Below are positions 41,463 through 41,491 of a stretch of DNA of 41,491 nt, one piece after another. Position 1 is the stretch's first letter. Each line of letters opens with the position of its first letter. The translations under genes were made by a program, and so were the position numbers. This stretch comes from Pseudomonadales bacterium (GTDB lineage Bacteria > Pseudomonadota > Gammaproteobacteria > Pseudomonadales > Pseudohongiellaceae), in assembly GCA_028281635.1 (NCBI GenBank), contig JANQJM010000196.1:1-41491 (forward strand), written 5' to 3'. A model generated the notes under the pieces. It was not told the origin of the DNA and ran no database searches. It saw only the letters and a list, made by a program, of their open reading frames with translations.

Positions 41463-41491
41463 TGGAATGCTCTCCGATCGAAAAGTTCAGT

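Overview
The window reads as chromosomal DNA of a free-living, probably marine or aquatic gammaproteobacterium. No taxonomic marker such as rRNA is present, so this rests on gene content: an ATP-type PEP carboxykinase very close to the E. coli form, an ECF sigma factor paired with a DUF3379-type anti-sigma factor, a TonB-dependent receptor, several secreted PQQ-type beta-propeller enzymes, and many lipoproteins and exported proteins of unknown function. Base composition looks close to even, and most genes stand alone or in pairs.

Layout. Positions 1-605 hold a tRNA-Arg(UCG) gene with promoter and terminator, a stray 21-bp copy of its anticodon arm upstream, and two tandem hairpin-rich units downstream. 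Each unit ends in a copy of the tRNA 3' region, and their stems change sequence while keeping pairing. Positions 970-10300 are accessory-like: a metzincin-type protease interrupted by an in-frame TAG, an orphan PAS histidine kinase, the sigma/anti-sigma pair, an AraC-type regulator with a GyrI-like domain, a lipoprotein hydrolase, five degenerate GGGGTCAGAGTA-type palindromic repeats, and a pair of orphan operator-like palindromes. Positions 10300-15400 carry an exported protein that has a paralogue at 38.8-39.7 kb, a periplasmic chorismate mutase, small lipoproteins, a frameshifted 2OG-Fe(II) oxygenase remnant, a PilZ protein, a TerB-like protein and an ArsR regulator.

Positions 15700-24450 contain an aldose-sugar dehydrogenase, DUF1003 and MscS-like membrane proteins, a PadR regulator with a permease-prefix membrane protein, a conserved gene whose ribosome binding site lies in a perfect 12-bp hairpin, an NHL-repeat protein, an acetyltransferase, and a voltage-gated-type cation channel with a calcium-channel-like filter. 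Positions 23740-26650 are a TonB-dependent receptor directly followed by a lipoprotein with two TonB C-terminal domains. Positions 26870-29710 hold a GT9-GT2 fusion glycosyltransferase, a tandem repeat, and a universal stress gene with an OxyR-like dyad upstream. A KefB/C-type antiporter and a cutinase/PETase-like hydrolase follow on the minus strand.

Positions 32800-38515 form a periplasmic oxidation cluster: a cytochrome c gene overlaps by 1 nt a type I PQQ alcohol dehydrogenase with a lanthanide-type metal site, and a second, glucose-dehydrogenase-like quinoprotein lies 1.2 kb downstream. The window ends with the paralogous exported protein between two copies of one terminator, and pckA. 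I found no CRISPR array, integrase, intact insertion sequence or recognisable defence system. The best candidates for undescribed biology are the tRNA-linked hairpin family, the interrupted protease, the receptor/double-TonB-domain lipoprotein pair and the hairpin-masked start at 20075.
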